A stretch of DNA of 64,000 bases from Alteromonas sp. KC3 (lineage in GTDB: Bacteria; Pseudomonadota; Gammaproteobacteria; Enterobacterales; Alteromonadaceae), in assembly GCF_016756315.1 (NCBI RefSeq), contig NZ_AP024235.1, forward strand, positions 310,001-374,000. The letters are read 5' to 3'. The notes under the pieces are model-generated. The model was not told where the DNA came from, searched no databases, and worked only from the letters and a program-made list of their open reading frames with translations. Made by a program: the position numbers and the translations under genes. Of this stretch, positions 9,920 through 18,648 are shown in pieces. Numbering within the stretch: position 1 is the first letter of the stretch; the number at the start of each line of letters is the position of its first letter.

Positions 9920-10189
9920 GCAAGAAAAAGAGCGGCTATGCTAATGCAAGCCCTTGTTGCGGTAAACTTAATTTGTTGCCACAAAAGCACAAAAACAAAA
10001 GATAGGCGCCAAGGTGGCAACCTTAAATACAACTTAAATACAAACAGTGCCGATAAAACATTTAATGTAAACGTAACTGTTTAAACAAAACGGAAACTGG
10101 CACAGTGTGACACATTGCAAAGGGTAACTAGACGCGAAGCAATAAGCGCACAAGCAAAACGGCATTATTAAGTAAATAAAGGGCAGGGC
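9920..10189. other. Intergenic region, DMT transporter / HAD hydrolase
   Basis: A-rich spacer between divergent genes. A 47-codon open frame starting near 9940 lacks a ribosome site and any protein-like pattern. I see no confident promoter, operator or RNA. Confidence 0.4.
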
Positions 10190-10693
10190 ATGAACCTAGA
10201 AGGTATTAAAGGGGTAATTTTCGACTTAGACGGTACGTTAGTAGAGTCGAGCCTGAATTTCACGAAGATGCGCGCCGACATAGGCTGCCCGCAACACGAA
10301 GATATTCTTACCTTTGTAGATGCTATTACGTGCGAAAAAACCAAAGCCCACGCCCACAACACCATTTTGCAGCACGAACTAGACGATGCGCAAAACGCCA
10401 AATGGCTAGCTATTGGTAAGAAGATGGTAGAAAAGGCGCAGGCTCACAACTTGCCCATGGCCATAGTGACCCGCAACTGCCGAGAAGCCACCGCCATTAA
10501 GCTTGCCAATAACAATATACCCATAGACTACGTATTAACCCGCGAAGACGCCCCTGCCAAACCGGACCCAACAGCGCTGTTAATGGTAGCGGATACATGG
10601 CAGCTTCAACCGGAAGACTGCCTGTATGTAGGCGACTTTATTTATGACCAGCAAGCCGCCGAGAATGCTGGGATGAAGTGGTTGTTGGTTTAG
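10190..10693 (+). CDS. HAD-superfamily hydrolase (subfamily IA-like)
   Basis: 167 residues, short for a phosphoglycolate-phosphatase-like HAD enzyme. Motif I is FDLDGTLVES with the nucleophile D12 and acid D14; motif II is IVTRN; the motif III Lys and motif IV are in APAKPDPTALL and VGDFIYDQ. The cap is small (~65 residues, helical). The fold predicts a cytoplasmic Mg-dependent phosphatase; the substrate is unknown. A ribosome site AGGGCAGGGC precedes the ATG. Its stop lies 3 bases from the stop of the convergent small peptide gene. Confidence 0.88.
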   Translation: MNLEGIKGVIFDLDGTLVESSLNFTKMRADIGCPQHEDILTFVDAITCEKTKAHAHNTILQHELDDAQNAKWLAIGKKMVEKAQAHNLPMAIVTRNCREATAIKLANNNIPIDYVLTREDAPAKPDPTALLMVADTWQLQPEDCLYVGDFIYDQQAAENAGMKWLLV

Positions 10694-10696
10694 AGT

Positions 10697-10852
10697 TTAC
10701 CTATCTGTTTCCGGTTTCTTTGGCCTAATTGGGCCAACAGGCAAGATTGATAGGTAATCAGGGCACACAGCGTCGGCACTAATTCCACCATATACTTTAG
10801 TATAGTCTTCTTCGTTAAGTTCTTGCATGATTGATTTTTGTTCGATATTCAT
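10697..10852 (-). CDS. Small peptide precursor with double-glycine-type leader
   Basis: A 51-codon gene (ATG at 10852, TAA at 10697-10699) with an excellent ribosome site, GGAG six bases upstream (10859-10862 on the minus strand). The N-terminal part, residues 1-23, reads IMQELNEEDYTKVYGG at its end: hydrophobic residues spaced before a Gly-Gly, as in leaders of bacteriocin- and pheromone-type peptides cut and exported by C39-peptidase ABC transporters. The predicted product, residues 24-51, is ISADAVCPDYL followed by a Pro-rich, basic tail, with one Cys. No transporter, immunity or modification gene lies beside it. The divergent neighbour is a large propeller-type sensor regulator, 60-70 bases away. 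The gene is well supported by its start signals; secretion and signalling are inference. Confidence 0.72.
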   Translation of the reverse strand: MNIEQKSIMQELNEEDYTKVYGGISADAVCPDYLSILPVGPIRPKKPETDR

Positions 10853-10875
10853 AGTTTTCTCCATTAATTATTTTA

Positions 10876-10886
10876 GCTCTTAGAGC
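10876..10886. promoter_or_regulatory. Perfect 5-bp inverted repeat between divergent peptide and regulator genes
   Basis: GCTCT-T-AGAGC, with arms of five bases round one central base, in the short gap between the divergent starts. Flanking it, TCTCCA on one side and TTGGAGA on the other form a second loose inverted repeat that includes both ribosome sites. It could be an operator of the adjacent AraC-type regulator, but AraC proteins usually bind direct repeats, so this is tentative. Confidence 0.35.
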
Positions 10887-10921
10887 AATTGGAGATTAAA
10901 TGTGCGTTAAGGATGATGAGC

Positions 10922-13900
10922 ATGCGAACAAGGACACTCTCTAATTTATGTAATCAATGGCGGCTAAGTGTCCCATTAATACTATTTTTCTCTTTCTTTT
11001 TTCCGAATTTGAGCCACGGCATCGGGGCAAGTCTAGAAGGACGAACAAGCTTCGCTGGTATCCCGTCTGGTGTGATAAGAGATATCGAAGTTAGAGGTGA
11101 TATTGTTTTTGTGGCTGCAGAAAACGGTGTCTTTGAAATAGTGGGTGCTCAGTCTCAAAGAATAACGTATAGCAAGGCCGGTACGCTCACAGGAATTATA
11201 TCTGATATACACCTCGATGGTGACGACCTGTGGATAGTCGAATATGGCGTTGGTCTTTTCAAATTAAATTTGAAAACAAAGCACTCAGAACAAGTCTTTT
11301 CGGAGTTTGAGTGGGCCACGTCTGTTTGGACAGTCAACTCTTCTAAGGAGCATTACTTTTTATCCCTCATAGACGAAGTAATTGTTCTAGATAGATACTC
11401 GGGAAATATTAAAGCTCTCAGCGAACATCTCGTCCGCCTTGGTGTAGTAGAAGCATACTCAATTGACTCTACTAGCAGTGGCACATGGATAGCCGTTCGG
11501 GATGGACTAATTAAGCTTTCAAATGATTCTAATACAATCCAGGAAAAAGAAGTCGCATCAGATTTCCCTTTATTAAGCAGTATTACGTTTGTGAAAGATG
11601 GTGGGCGTTCGATATATGTGGGCGGTCCAGAAGGGCTATATGTTGTTGATAAAGCGACTAGTAGCGTATATTTTGCGAGATCTTCTGGCGTAAAAGGGAC
11701 ATTTATACAAGATGTATGGATTACTGATAACAATGAAGTTTGGGTGTCTGATGGGACAGTATTTAAACTAGAGCAAGGCCGACTTATTCGCCCCAAATTT
11801 TTGAATCCCGTACTGGGTTCGGAAACAGTTAGGACAGTCACTAGGATTATTCAGGGTCCTCAAGACACGCTACTGATAGCCTCTTCACAACTTGGGCTCA
11901 TAGCCTTATCCCAAGCAACTAGAGCTATAAATCTTATCTCAGACGGTGAGGTAGTGCTGCGCAGTAATATCAATCAAGTCGTCACGGTAGATGAAAGCGT
12001 TTATGTATCTACGGACAAGCAGTTTTATCAGTTAAACGTTGTCACTGGAGCGTTGACTCCATCTAGTCTTGATTCTGAGTATTCTCACTGTGAAATGCTC
12101 CCTCGAAAAGTCTTCACTATGTCTATTGGAGAAGTATTTCCTCTTCAGTGTAAAGATGTATTCAAACATGTCGTGGACGTTACTGATGACAGTTTCTACT
12201 TGTATTCAGATAACGGAATGGAAGCAAGCTACTTCCTTGTAAGAGGCTCCAAATTAGAGGACCGGCTTCAAGCTCCGCGTTTGGTTGTTGAATCCATATT
12301 ACTTTCAAGTGGTGAACTCGCTTCGTTTGATGTGTATGACAATATCCATTTTCAGCTTTCAAAGCATAGTTGGAGAACAATTCGATCAAGCGTTGGAAGA
12401 TGGACTGGAGTTCAATGTTTGATTGAAGTATCGGATGCATTTTTACTATGTACATCTGGCGCTGGTATAAGAAAAATAAGGAAGGATACAGGGGAAGTTG
12501 AAAGCCCAGAAGAGTTTCATATCGACGGACTAAGGTTTATAAGAGATGCAGTAGTCACTTCCAGCAAGAACATTTGGCTGGCAACTAATATGGGACTATA
12601 TGCTTTTGAGGCTAAGTCTCAAAGCATCTTTAAATTAGGAAGCTCCCACGGAATCTTTGATACTGATTTTGAGTATAAGAGTTTTAGTGTAGTTGGTGAC
12701 CAGCTTCTCGTGAAAGGGGACAAATACTCTTATCTCATAGATGAAACGCGTGCCCTTGTCGAACTTAACAAAGAAAAAAGCAGCCCTGCTAGTGCTGTAC
12801 TAACTTCTGTGCATTGGGTTGAGGAAGGTGATATACAGCAACGCTTTTTCCCCAGAGAAACCTCCCTCGAGTTTTCTAGCACTTTAGAGGAGGTTACATT
12901 TAACTTCGCTACGAATAGCTTTATCAAACACTTGTCACAAAAATTGGAGCTACAGCTAGATAGTGAAGGATGGATGCTTCACAGCAGTCCTATTATGAAG
13001 GTCTCATTGAGTGATCTTGATTTTGGAGAACACATAATAAAAGCTCGAGTGTTCTCGCCTGATAATAGTGGGCCTGTTACAACCCTTAAATTTACCGTAG
13101 CTCAGCCATTATGGGCCTCACCAGTAAGCTATAGTTTATATTTCTCGATTCTTACGACAATTGTCATGTTGTTTAAATTTGGTTTTCTAAATGGCTTAAT
13201 AGAAAAATTCAAGTCTACCAATCTCTACACCAATCTTACTCGATTCGAAATTACAGACGGACAGTCAAAGTTTGAAAAAATGCTTCGAAGCAAAGAACGT
13301 CAAATCAGTGAAATTACGCACGATTTACGTACGCCTATTCAGGTAATCAAAGGGTCTCTAGAGCAATTATCAAATGAAAAGGGTGAGGAAAACAAAGAGT
13401 TTATTTTAATAAAAGAGAATATGCGAAGGGTAGAGCAACTTATCGAACAAATGAGAAATGATATACCTCGCGCATCAAGCCCATCAGACTATTACAAAAC
13501 TTACTCGGTTGAACATATTCGATTTATTATTAACTCACTTGAGCCTTTAGCAAAACAAAAGCGGCAAAATCTCGAAGTTAAGGTTAAAGGGACGAGGTAT
13601 ATTTCCCTCATCAACGATAGCTTAGAGAAGATCATAACGAACTTGCTTCAGAATGCCATCAAGTACACAAGCGAATATGGCAATATTCGAGTCATAGTTT
13701 CTATCGACAAAAAAGTATTAAAGATTATTGTTTCAGATGATGGCATAGGGATGGATGCACGTTTACTTGGAAAAGTGTTCGAGAGATTTACACGGGGTGA
13801 AACACAAGAAGAAGGGCAAGGGATAGGCTTATCAATTGTCAAAAATTTAACTGAGCTTAACCAAGGGAAGATTGATGTTGAGAGTAAACCTGGTGAAGGC

Positions 13901-14773
13901 AGCAAATTTACAGTAAGGCTACCCGTAGATGACATTGAGTTTGTAAATACTGAAGCAGCTCAGCTTGAGCTGAAAGGTGAAACTACTAGTCAGAAGACGC
14001 TGTTGATAGTTGACGACAGCCGAGAGTTTAGAACGTATATGTTTGATTTGCTGTCAACAAATTATCGCTGTTTGGTTGCCGGTAATGGTGAGCAAGCATT
14101 GGATGTGATGCAACGTTTCTTGGTGGACTTGGTTGTAACAGACCAAATTATGCCGAAGATGGACGGCTTAACGCTTACGAGTGAAATAAGAGCACACGCA
14201 AGCCATAGTAATATCCCGGTGATAATGTTATCGGCAAAAACAGACCCTCAATTAGAAAAAGCGGCACTAGAAGTTAAGGTAGACTATTTTCTTGCAAAGC
14301 CAGCGTCTAGCGAAGAGATATCGCTAAGGATCGCGCACTTCTTGTCGGTACGTGATGCACAAAGCATTGATGAGAACGGCGGCAACAAGCCAATCTTTAA
14401 ATTTGGTTGTTTAGAAATTCCAGAGATAAACAACGAGAAAGATATGGCGTTTTATCTCAATTTTATTGCTGTGCTTGAGAAAAATTTCCATAGAGAAGAA
14501 TTCAACAGAGACCAAGCGGCAGAGCAGCTTTTGATGAGCACTCGAAGCTTAAACCGGCGACTAGCCGAATTATTTGAATATAACTTTAGTGAGTTTCTTT
14601 CGCGTTTCAGGATAGAAAAGTCCATACCTATTTTGCTTGAAGGTCATTCAATTTTAGATACATGCCTTGATGTTGGCTTTGGAACGGCCGCCTATTTCTC
14701 TACTTCATTTAAAAAAGTGATGAAGGTACCGCCTAAAAAGTACATTGAGCAGTATAGGAAAACAGTGGCCTAG
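10922..14773 (+). CDS. Hybrid two-component system: propeller sensor, histidine kinase, receiver and AraC HTH in one protein
   Basis: About 1,283 residues from the ATG at 10922 (AAGG nine bases upstream; a TTG at 10889 and ATGs at 10913/10916 are alternatives). A signal anchor is followed by ~640 periplasmic residues with repeated short beta units of the two-component regulator propeller type, a Y_Y_Y-like beta domain just before a membrane helix (near base 13150), the kinase (His codon at 13319 in EITHDLRTPIQ; NLLQNAIKYT; GQGIGLSIVKNL), a receiver (Asp codon at 14141 in VVTDQIMPKMDG) and a C-terminal AraC HTH (RFRIEKSIPILLEG, then DVGFGTAAYFSTSFKKV). This is the HTCS architecture known from Bacteroides glycan regulators. 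Codon use looks AT-richer than its neighbours. Ligand and targets are unknown. Confidence 0.9.
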   Translation: MRTRTLSNLCNQWRLSVPLILFFSFFFPNLSHGIGASLEGRTSFAGIPSGVIRDIEVRGDIVFVAAENGVFEIVGAQSQRITYSKAGTLTGIISDIHLDGDDLWIVEYGVGLFKLNLKTKHSEQVFSEFEWATSVWTVNSSKEHYFLSLIDEVIVLDRYSGNIKALSEHLVRLGVVEAYSIDSTSSGTWIAVRDGLIKLSNDSNTIQEKEVASDFPLLSSITFVKDGGRSIYVGGPEGLYVVDKATSSVYFARSSGVKGTFIQDVWITDNNEVWVSDGTVFKLEQGRLIRPKFLNPVLGSETVRTVTRIIQGPQDTLLIASSQLGLIALSQATRAINLISDGEVVLRSNINQVVTVDESVYVSTDKQFYQLNVVTGALTPSSLDSEYSHCEMLPRKVFTMSIGEVFPLQCKDVFKHVVDVTDDSFYLYSDNGMEASYFLVRGSKLEDRLQAPRLVVESILLSSGELASFDVYDNIHFQLSKHSWRTIRSSVGRWTGVQCLIEVSDAFLLCTSGAGIRKIRKDTGEVESPEEFHIDGLRFIRDAVVTSSKNIWLATNMGLYAFEAKSQSIFKLGSSHGIFDTDFEYKSFSVVGDQLLVKGDKYSYLIDETRALVELNKEKSSPASAVLTSVHWVEEGDIQQRFFPRETSLEFSSTLEEVTFNFATNSFIKHLSQKLELQLDSEGWMLHSSPIMKVSLSDLDFGEHIIKARVFSPDNSGPVTTLKFTVAQPLWASPVSYSLYFSILTTIVMLFKFGFLNGLIEKFKSTNLYTNLTRFEITDGQSKFEKMLRSKERQISEITHDLRTPIQVIKGSLEQLSNEKGEENKEFILIKENMRRVEQLIEQMRNDIPRASSPSDYYKTYSVEHIRFIINSLEPLAKQKRQNLEVKVKGTRYISLINDSLEKIITNLLQNAIKYTSEYGNIRVIVSIDKKVLKIIVSDDGIGMDARLLGKVFERFTRGETQEEGQGIGLSIVKNLTELNQGKIDVESKPGEGSKFTVRLPVDDIEFVNTEAAQLELKGETTSQKTLLIVDDSREFRTYMFDLLSTNYRCLVAGNGEQALDVMQRFLVDLVVTDQIMPKMDGLTLTSEIRAHASHSNIPVIMLSAKTDPQLEKAALEVKVDYFLAKPASSEEISLRIAHFLSVRDAQSIDENGGNKPIFKFGCLEIPEINNEKDMAFYLNFIAVLEKNFHREEFNRDQAAEQLLMSTRSLNRRLAELFEYNFSEFLSRFRIEKSIPILLEGHSILDTCLDVGFGTAAYFSTSFKKVMKVPPKKYIEQYRKTVA

Positions 14774-14784
14774 CCAAAGAAAGC

Positions 14785-15108
14785 CTAAATATACCTACGC
14801 CTCTCAGCCAAAAAGCCAATCAACATAAACGATGCGACATAGCCTGCGCCTTGGTACTGCCAAGGTAAGTAGGCTATTACGTGTTTCAAAAAGGGTGCGC
14901 CGTACAGGGTAAGTGCGCCATAGCCAAATGCACACAGCACTACAAACAAACTAACGCGAATAACAAAATGGTAGGGCGCTAATATGCGCTTTACATGGCC
15001 GTTAATAATATCGCCATATACCACCAAAATTGTGGCCATTAGCATAATGCTCATTTCAGTGTAGTAGGGGTTTAAAGCGCGAGAAAGGGCGCTAAACAAT
15101 TCACTCAT
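14785..15108 (-). CDS. Small inner-membrane protein, DUF3392-like
   Basis: 107 residues with three or four hydrophobic helices, a short amphipathic N-terminus (MSELFSALSRALNPYY) and a basic C-terminal end (ERRRYI). Length and the pattern GDIINGHVKRIL ... FGYGALTLYGAPFL recall the DUF3392 family of marine gammaproteobacteria; this is from memory. Function unknown. It ends 11 bases from the stop of the convergent hybrid regulator. Confidence 0.6.
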   Translation of the reverse strand: MSELFSALSRALNPYYTEMSIMLMATILVVYGDIINGHVKRILAPYHFVIRVSLFVVLCAFGYGALTLYGAPFLKHVIAYLPWQYQGAGYVASFMLIGFLAERRRYI

Positions 15109-15191
15109 AATATACTGCTTTATAAGTTTGCTTAGTTAGCCCCGCATAGTACCTGCTTGTGTTTTTACACAAAAGCGCTTTTTAATCGTTA

Positions 15192-16109
15192 TTAGGCTTT
15201 ACCCAAGGCTGCATTTAGCGCGCTCACCGCTTTAAAGCCTTGCTCTATTGTGGCTATACGGTCGGTGGTGTGGTCGCGCTCTACAAATTTGTGCTCAATA
15301 CCTGCCAGTTCACCGTGTGCAAATATGTCTTTAAAGTTAATGGTGCCTTTACCCACATCGGCAAAGCCGCCATCTTCGGCTAAATCTTTTACATGCCAAA
15401 GCTTAAAGCGCCCCGGGTAGGCTTTAAAATAGTCTACGGGGTTCTTACCTGCTTTAACGGTCCAGTATAAATCTAGTTCCATAGCAACTAAATTCGGGTC
15501 GGTTTGGGTAATAAGCACATCTAGCGGTATTTGGCCGTCACGGTTTTCAAATTCAAAGTCGTGGTTATGGTAGGCAAGGGTAATGCCTGCCTTATTGCAC
15601 GCTTCGCCTATTGTATTCAGCTTTTCAGCTAATGCCTGATAGGGCGCAATACCTGTGCCGCGCTGCGCTTCACTTAGCCAAGGCACAACCAAATATTTGT
15701 GCCCTACGGTTTGGGCGTCGTCCAATACTTGGTTTAGGTTGTTGTCAAAGGCGTCTAACATAATATGCGCCGACGGTGCGCGTAAGCCGTTGTCGTCTAA
15801 CAGTTGCCTAATGTGTTTTGCACTGTGATCAAAATACCCTGCAAACTCCATTTCTTTGTAACCAATGTCAGCTACTAATTTAAGAGTTGCAGGCACGCTT
15901 ACTTTCATTATGTCGCGCAGGGTATAAAGCTGTAAGCCAACAGCACTGGTGTGTTGTGCATGCATAGCATCTTTACCTTTGTGATTGTGCGCTAATACAG
16001 CGGGCGTGCCCAGCGCTGCCAATGCGCCCGATGAATACTTTATAAATTGTCGACGTGTTAAAGCCGTGCCGTAGTTCGAGCCTTTGCTACTAACATTGAT
16101 AAAGTTCAT
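15192..16109 (-). CDS. Tat-exported sugar phosphate isomerase/epimerase-like protein (TIM barrel)
   Basis: 305 residues. The N-terminus has a Tat signal, LTRRQFIKYSSGALAALG, so the folded protein is sent to the periplasm. The rest is an AP-endonuclease-2/xylose-isomerase-like TIM barrel with metal-site motifs in order: GLQLYTLRD, HNHDFEFE, MELDLYWTVKAG, KLWHVKDL and VERDH. Family members act on keto-sugars, hydroxypyruvate or inositol derivatives, often with a divalent metal. AAAGGAC sits six bases before the ATG. It follows the lacI gene by 43 bases on the same strand and probably forms an operon with it, which links it to the divergent sugar operon. Confidence 0.88.
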   Translation of the reverse strand: MNFINVSSKGSNYGTALTRRQFIKYSSGALAALGTPAVLAHNHKGKDAMHAQHTSAVGLQLYTLRDIMKVSVPATLKLVADIGYKEMEFAGYFDHSAKHIRQLLDDNGLRAPSAHIMLDAFDNNLNQVLDDAQTVGHKYLVVPWLSEAQRGTGIAPYQALAEKLNTIGEACNKAGITLAYHNHDFEFENRDGQIPLDVLITQTDPNLVAMELDLYWTVKAGKNPVDYFKAYPGRFKLWHVKDLAEDGGFADVGKGTINFKDIFAHGELAGIEHKFVERDHTTDRIATIEQGFKAVSALNAALGKA

Positions 16110-16152
16110 GGCGTTGTCCTTTTGCTGTATTACCTGATTACAGGGGTAGTAA

Positions 16153-17160
16153 TTAACGTGTTGATACCGAGCCAGTGCTCTCTCTTACAATGAGTTCAAA
16201 TGGCATAATTACTTTCGGTGCTTTTCTAATTTTACCGTTAAGTAAGTCAACCAATAGGGTTACTGCCGTACGTCCAAACTCTTCAGCGGGTTGCGCAATG
16301 GTCGTTAACGGTGGGTCAACAAAGGCCGAAAAGGCAATGTCATCAAACCCTGCTACCGAAATATCATTTGGTACGTGTAAATCAGCCTGCTTAAAGGCTT
16401 GCATGGCACCAATAGCTGTTTCGTCATTTTCACAAAACACAGCGCTTGGCCTGTTATTAAGTTCGCTAATGGTTACGCCCGCGTTATAGCCTGCCTGAAG
16501 TGTAAAGTCGCCATCCAGCAGCAGGCTTTCATCAAAGTCGATATTCGCGTCGCGTAGCGCGTCTTTGTATCCGTTCAAGCGCTCCTGAGTTAACGGGCTA
16601 GAATTGGGCCCTTTAATCATGGCAATGCGTTTATGGCCAAGTGATATTAAGTGCTGTGTCATGGCTTTGGCCGCTGCACGGTTGTCTAAACTCACCACCG
16701 GATACTGCCCATCATCAATCACTTCACAAGCATTCACCATGGGAAGTAAACCGTTGTCGTTTATCATGCTGGCGTCAAACGGGTTGTGCGCACGAAGTTG
16801 AATTAGCCCATCTGCTTGCGACGTGCTTACCATTTTGGCGTAGTGGTTTTCTATATCGTTATTACCCAAGGTGTTAGCCAGCAATATAGAATAACCTAGC
16901 TCTGCAGCCGCTTCTTGCATGCCGCTAATTACCCGTGCAAAAAATACATTTGCCACTGTTGGCACTAACACCACTAAATTATGCGTTTTCCCAGACCGGA
17001 ATTTAACGGCCATCAGGTTCGGCTTGTAACCCACAGCTTGCACGGCTGCCATTACTTTACTGCGCGTTTTTGGCGACACGCGTTCAGGTTGTTGCAGTGT
17101 TCTCGACACTGTTGCCACAGATACGCCGGCGTTATCTGCTACATCTCTTATATTTGCCAT
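16153..17160 (-). CDS. LacI-family transcriptional regulator of the sugar locus
   Basis: 335 residues. The N-terminal HTH reads IRDVADNAGVSVATVSRTLQ, with the hinge helix near KPNLMAVKFRSGKTHN, then a periplasmic-binding-protein-like effector domain (VFFARVISGMQEAAAELGY, FCENDETAIGAMQAF, VAGFDDIAFSAF) ending at REST. It is divergent from the Gfo/Idh operon and followed by a Tat-exported TIM-barrel gene. Two palindromes in the gap, one before its own start and one over the divergent promoter, are its likely operators, so it should repress both directions until a sugar or sugar derivative binds. Confidence 0.93.
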   Translation of the reverse strand: MANIRDVADNAGVSVATVSRTLQQPERVSPKTRSKVMAAVQAVGYKPNLMAVKFRSGKTHNLVVLVPTVANVFFARVISGMQEAAAELGYSILLANTLGNNDIENHYAKMVSTSQADGLIQLRAHNPFDASMINDNGLLPMVNACEVIDDGQYPVVSLDNRAAAKAMTQHLISLGHKRIAMIKGPNSSPLTQERLNGYKDALRDANIDFDESLLLDGDFTLQAGYNAGVTISELNNRPSAVFCENDETAIGAMQAFKQADLHVPNDISVAGFDDIAFSAFVDPPLTTIAQPAEEFGRTAVTLLVDLLNGKIRKAPKVIMPFELIVRESTGSVSTR

Positions 17161-17190
17161 TTACGTTGATCGTTCTACATCGCGATTAGC

Positions 17191-17218
17191 GATTAAATGT
17201 AACCGTTTTCATTTAATC
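17191..17218. promoter_or_regulatory. LacI-type operator near the lacI start
   Basis: 28-base palindrome with perfect nine-base outer arms, GATTAAATG and CATTTAATC, and a central CG in TGTAACCGTTTTCA, the usual centre of LacI-family sites. It starts 31 bases before the lacI ATG and fits autorepression. Confidence 0.72.
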
Positions 17219-17377
17219 AAAAGAATACGCATATTTTCGTCAATATCAAATGCTATTTGTATTATTTTTGTAAAATGCAGCTAATCTTTTCGGTAACTTC
17301 TAGCGAGTTAACGGGCTTTACTCATGTCAAATGGCGTTATTTGTAAATAATAGTTTAATAAAATGATGCGTTTCGTG

Positions 17378-17409
17378 TTGACATAACAAAATGTAACGGG
17401 TTACATTTT
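17378..17409 (+). promoter_or_regulatory. Promoter and overlapping operator of the sugar operon
   Basis: A -35 TTGACA (17378-17383), a 17-base spacer and a -10-like TTACAT (17401-17406). A palindrome AAAATGTAAC-GG-GTTACATTTT (17388-17409) covers the spacer and -10, and shares the TGTAAC half-site with the site near lacI. Repressor bound here would block RNA polymerase. Confidence 0.78.
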
Positions 17410-17458
17410 AACGCATCAAAGCATGAGAAATATGCAAAATCGATCAGAGGATCACGCA

Positions 17459-18612
17459 ATGCAACCAATTCGAATGGGAATGATCGGCGGCGGTGAAGGC
17501 GCATTTATTGGCGCAGTGCATCGTCATGCGGCAGGGCTAGATGGGCAATATCAATTAGTGTGTGGCGCATTTAGCCGTAATGAAGACAATAATGTTAAAA
17601 CGGCCACTGCATTAAACGTTAACCCTTCGCGTTGTTACGCCAATTGGCAAACCATGTTGCAAACTGAGTCTTCGTTACCTGAAGACGAGCGCATGCAAGT
17701 AGTGGTTATCGTTACACCTAATAACCTTCACGTACCTATTTCTATTGCGGCGATTAATGCAGGTTTTCATGTGTTTTGTGAAAAGCCCGCCGGCGTAAGT
17801 TTCGCTGAAGTCAAAGAGTTGCAAGATGTTATTTACGCGAATAACCGCCTATACGGTTTGGCGCATACCTATTTGGGTTACCCAATGGTATGGCAGGCGC
17901 GCCATATGGTAACCAGTGGCATGCTAGGTAATATTCGAAAGGTCTACGTAGAGTACCCACAAGGTTGGCTATCGGGTGAAGAAGAAACCCATAACAAGCA
18001 AGCGCAATGGCGAACCGACCCTGCTATTTCCGGTGCAACAGGTGCCATGGGCGATATTGGTACACATGCTTTTGGTCTTGTTGAATTTGTTTTAAACGAC
18101 CCTGTTACTGCATTAAGCGGCGAGCTATACACCCATGTTGAAGGGCGACGCTTAGACGACGATGGTGCTGCGCTTATCAAAACGAAAAGTGGGGCAACGG
18201 GAGTATTGATTGCCTCGCAAGTGTGTGCGGGTGAAGAAAACGCCCTAAAAATTCGCGTGTATGGCGATAAAGGTGGACTTGAGTGGCGGCAAATGGAACC
18301 TAACTCGGTGATATACCGCCCTACCGATGCGCCATTTCAGGTATTTCGCGCGGGACAAGGTCAAGTTGGGCTTTGTGACGAGGCGTCATCTCGCTGCCGA
18401 GTGCCAGCTGGTCACCCAGAAGGCTATTTAGAAGCAATGGCAAATTTGTATACCGATTTTGCTAAGGCAGTTCGAAACAATCAAAAGGTAAAGCAGATGG
18501 CGTGCCGGGTATTAATTCGGGCTTACGCGGTATGGTATTTATTGACGCTATGCTTGCCAGCAGTGGCAGCGACACAAAATGGACGTCTATCAGCGACGAA
18601 GGCACTAACTAA
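17459..18612 (+). pseudogene. Gfo/Idh/MocA family oxidoreductase, frameshifted near its end
   Basis: NAD(P)-dependent sugar dehydrogenase family. The start is taken at 17459, nine bases after AGAGGA; the open frame reaches back to 17423. The Rossmann motif is MGMIGGGEGAFIGAVH, followed by VVIVTPNNLHVP and the conserved FCEKPAGVSFAEVKEL. At ~18485 the frame breaks: CAAAAGG should be CAAAAAGG, after which the next frame gives the expected family end GKADGVPGINSGLRGM and FIDAMLASS to a stop at 18612. One lost A explains it. The gene heads a LacI-regulated operon and probably acts on the 3-keto-sugar side of the pathway. Confidence 0.85.
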
Positions 18613-18648
18613 TGCAAACGCATATCCACAACCATAAAGGGTGCACAC

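Noticed and set aside
9940..10080. 47-codon open frame in the DMT/HAD gap
   Set aside because: No ribosome site, and its low-complexity Lys/Asn content is expected of A-rich spacer.
10876..10886. The palindrome as a terminator for either divergent gene
   Set aside because: It lies upstream of both genes, has short arms and no T run on either strand.
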